DNA of 64,000 nucleotides, taken from Gari tellinella (lineage: Eukaryota; Mollusca; Bivalvia; Cardiida; Psammobiidae). A program made the position numbers and the translations under genes. Numbering within the stretch: position 1 is the stretch's first letter; each line of letters opens with the position of its first letter. The stretch spans positions 72,294,579 through 72,358,578 of the forward strand of contig OV277870.1 in NCBI GenBank assembly GCA_922989275.2, written 5' to 3'. The notes beneath the pieces are model-generated. The model was not told where the DNA came from and did not search any database. It worked only from the letters and a program-made list of their open reading frames with translations. Shown here in pieces: positions 63,832-64,000 of this stretch.

Positions 63832-63915
63832 TAAAAATAGTCTCCCCTCTATCGGGATTCGAACCCGGAACCTCGATGTTACAAATCCCTTGCTCTAACG
63901 ACACACCTATTACAG
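63832..63915 (-). repeat. tRNA-like SINE fragment, minus strand
   Basis: On the minus strand, GTCGTTAGAGCAAGGGATTT precedes TTCCGGGTTCGAATCCCGAT, a B box inside a good stem. No acceptor pairing, so it is SINE-like rather than a working tRNA. Confidence 0.45.
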
Positions 63916-64000
63916 ATTAGTTACATCTGGGGGTTGTAAATTAGGTATATATTGGCAAGAGTCGCAGGTGAGGACATCGGTGATCTTACCTGGATTAAAA

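Overview
The window is eukaryotic genomic DNA: genes split by GT-AG introns, very low coding density, and heavy loading with short palindromic transposons. The gene content (ependymin-related proteins, a leucine-rich-repeat membrane protein) and repeat style resemble a mollusc, probably a bivalve. That assignment is inference; the sequence alone does not fix the species.

Three spliced genes can be rebuilt exon by exon from reading frame, splice sites and matching intron phase. Two are paralogous ependymin-related proteins on the minus strand. Gene A has exons at 19189-18878, 12184-12103, 6018-5896 and 5034-4850 (233 aa). Gene B has exons at 34861-34675, 34384-34233, 32740-32659, 32069-31947 and 29380-29196 (242 aa if a small intron is spliced). 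Their internal and last exons are identical in length (82, 123 and 185 nt) with identical phases, so they are a tandem duplication. Gene B's first exon is split by a 320-bp palindromic transposon that could be removed by in-frame splicing, and its last exon is followed by about six decayed tandem copies of its own C-terminal coding segment. The third gene, plus strand, 46048-56900, encodes a 385-aa type I membrane protein: signal peptide, leucine-rich repeats, C-terminal cysteine cap, one membrane span and a short basic tail. A 119-aa coiled-coil reading frame (14333-13974) lies in intron 1 of gene A.

Almost everything else is repeat. Two hairpin cores dominate. Core A (an arm containing GCAAACAGTTTGGA..CTGATCAGACGCC) and core B (an arm containing TTAAAGCAGGCTGAAAGTAAAGCAG) each recur many times, and each sits inside several families whose terminal sequences differ. 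TTAA-bounded and TA-like-bounded miniature elements are both present, nested in one another and in introns. Larger structures include an imperfect 3.4-kb inverted repeat (22.74-26.15 kb), a 1.7-kb element with arms of about 350 bp (46.18-47.90 kb), a 1.27-kb inverted-repeat element (36.84-38.11 kb), a 947-bp mariner-like fold-back (50.69-51.64 kb), a 443-bp fold-back (54.2 kb), eleven 52-bp satellite units (10723-11294), and broken LINE retrotransposon tails (1.7-2.5, 21.6 and 26.4-27.4 kb).

Layout: 0-4.8 kb repeats and a LINE remnant; 4.85-19.19 kb gene A with MITE-filled introns; 19.2-29 kb intergenic, dominated by the large palindrome; 29.2-34.9 kb gene B; 35-46 kb intergenic repeats; 46-56.9 kb LRR gene; 57-64 kb repeats including tRNA-like SINE pieces.
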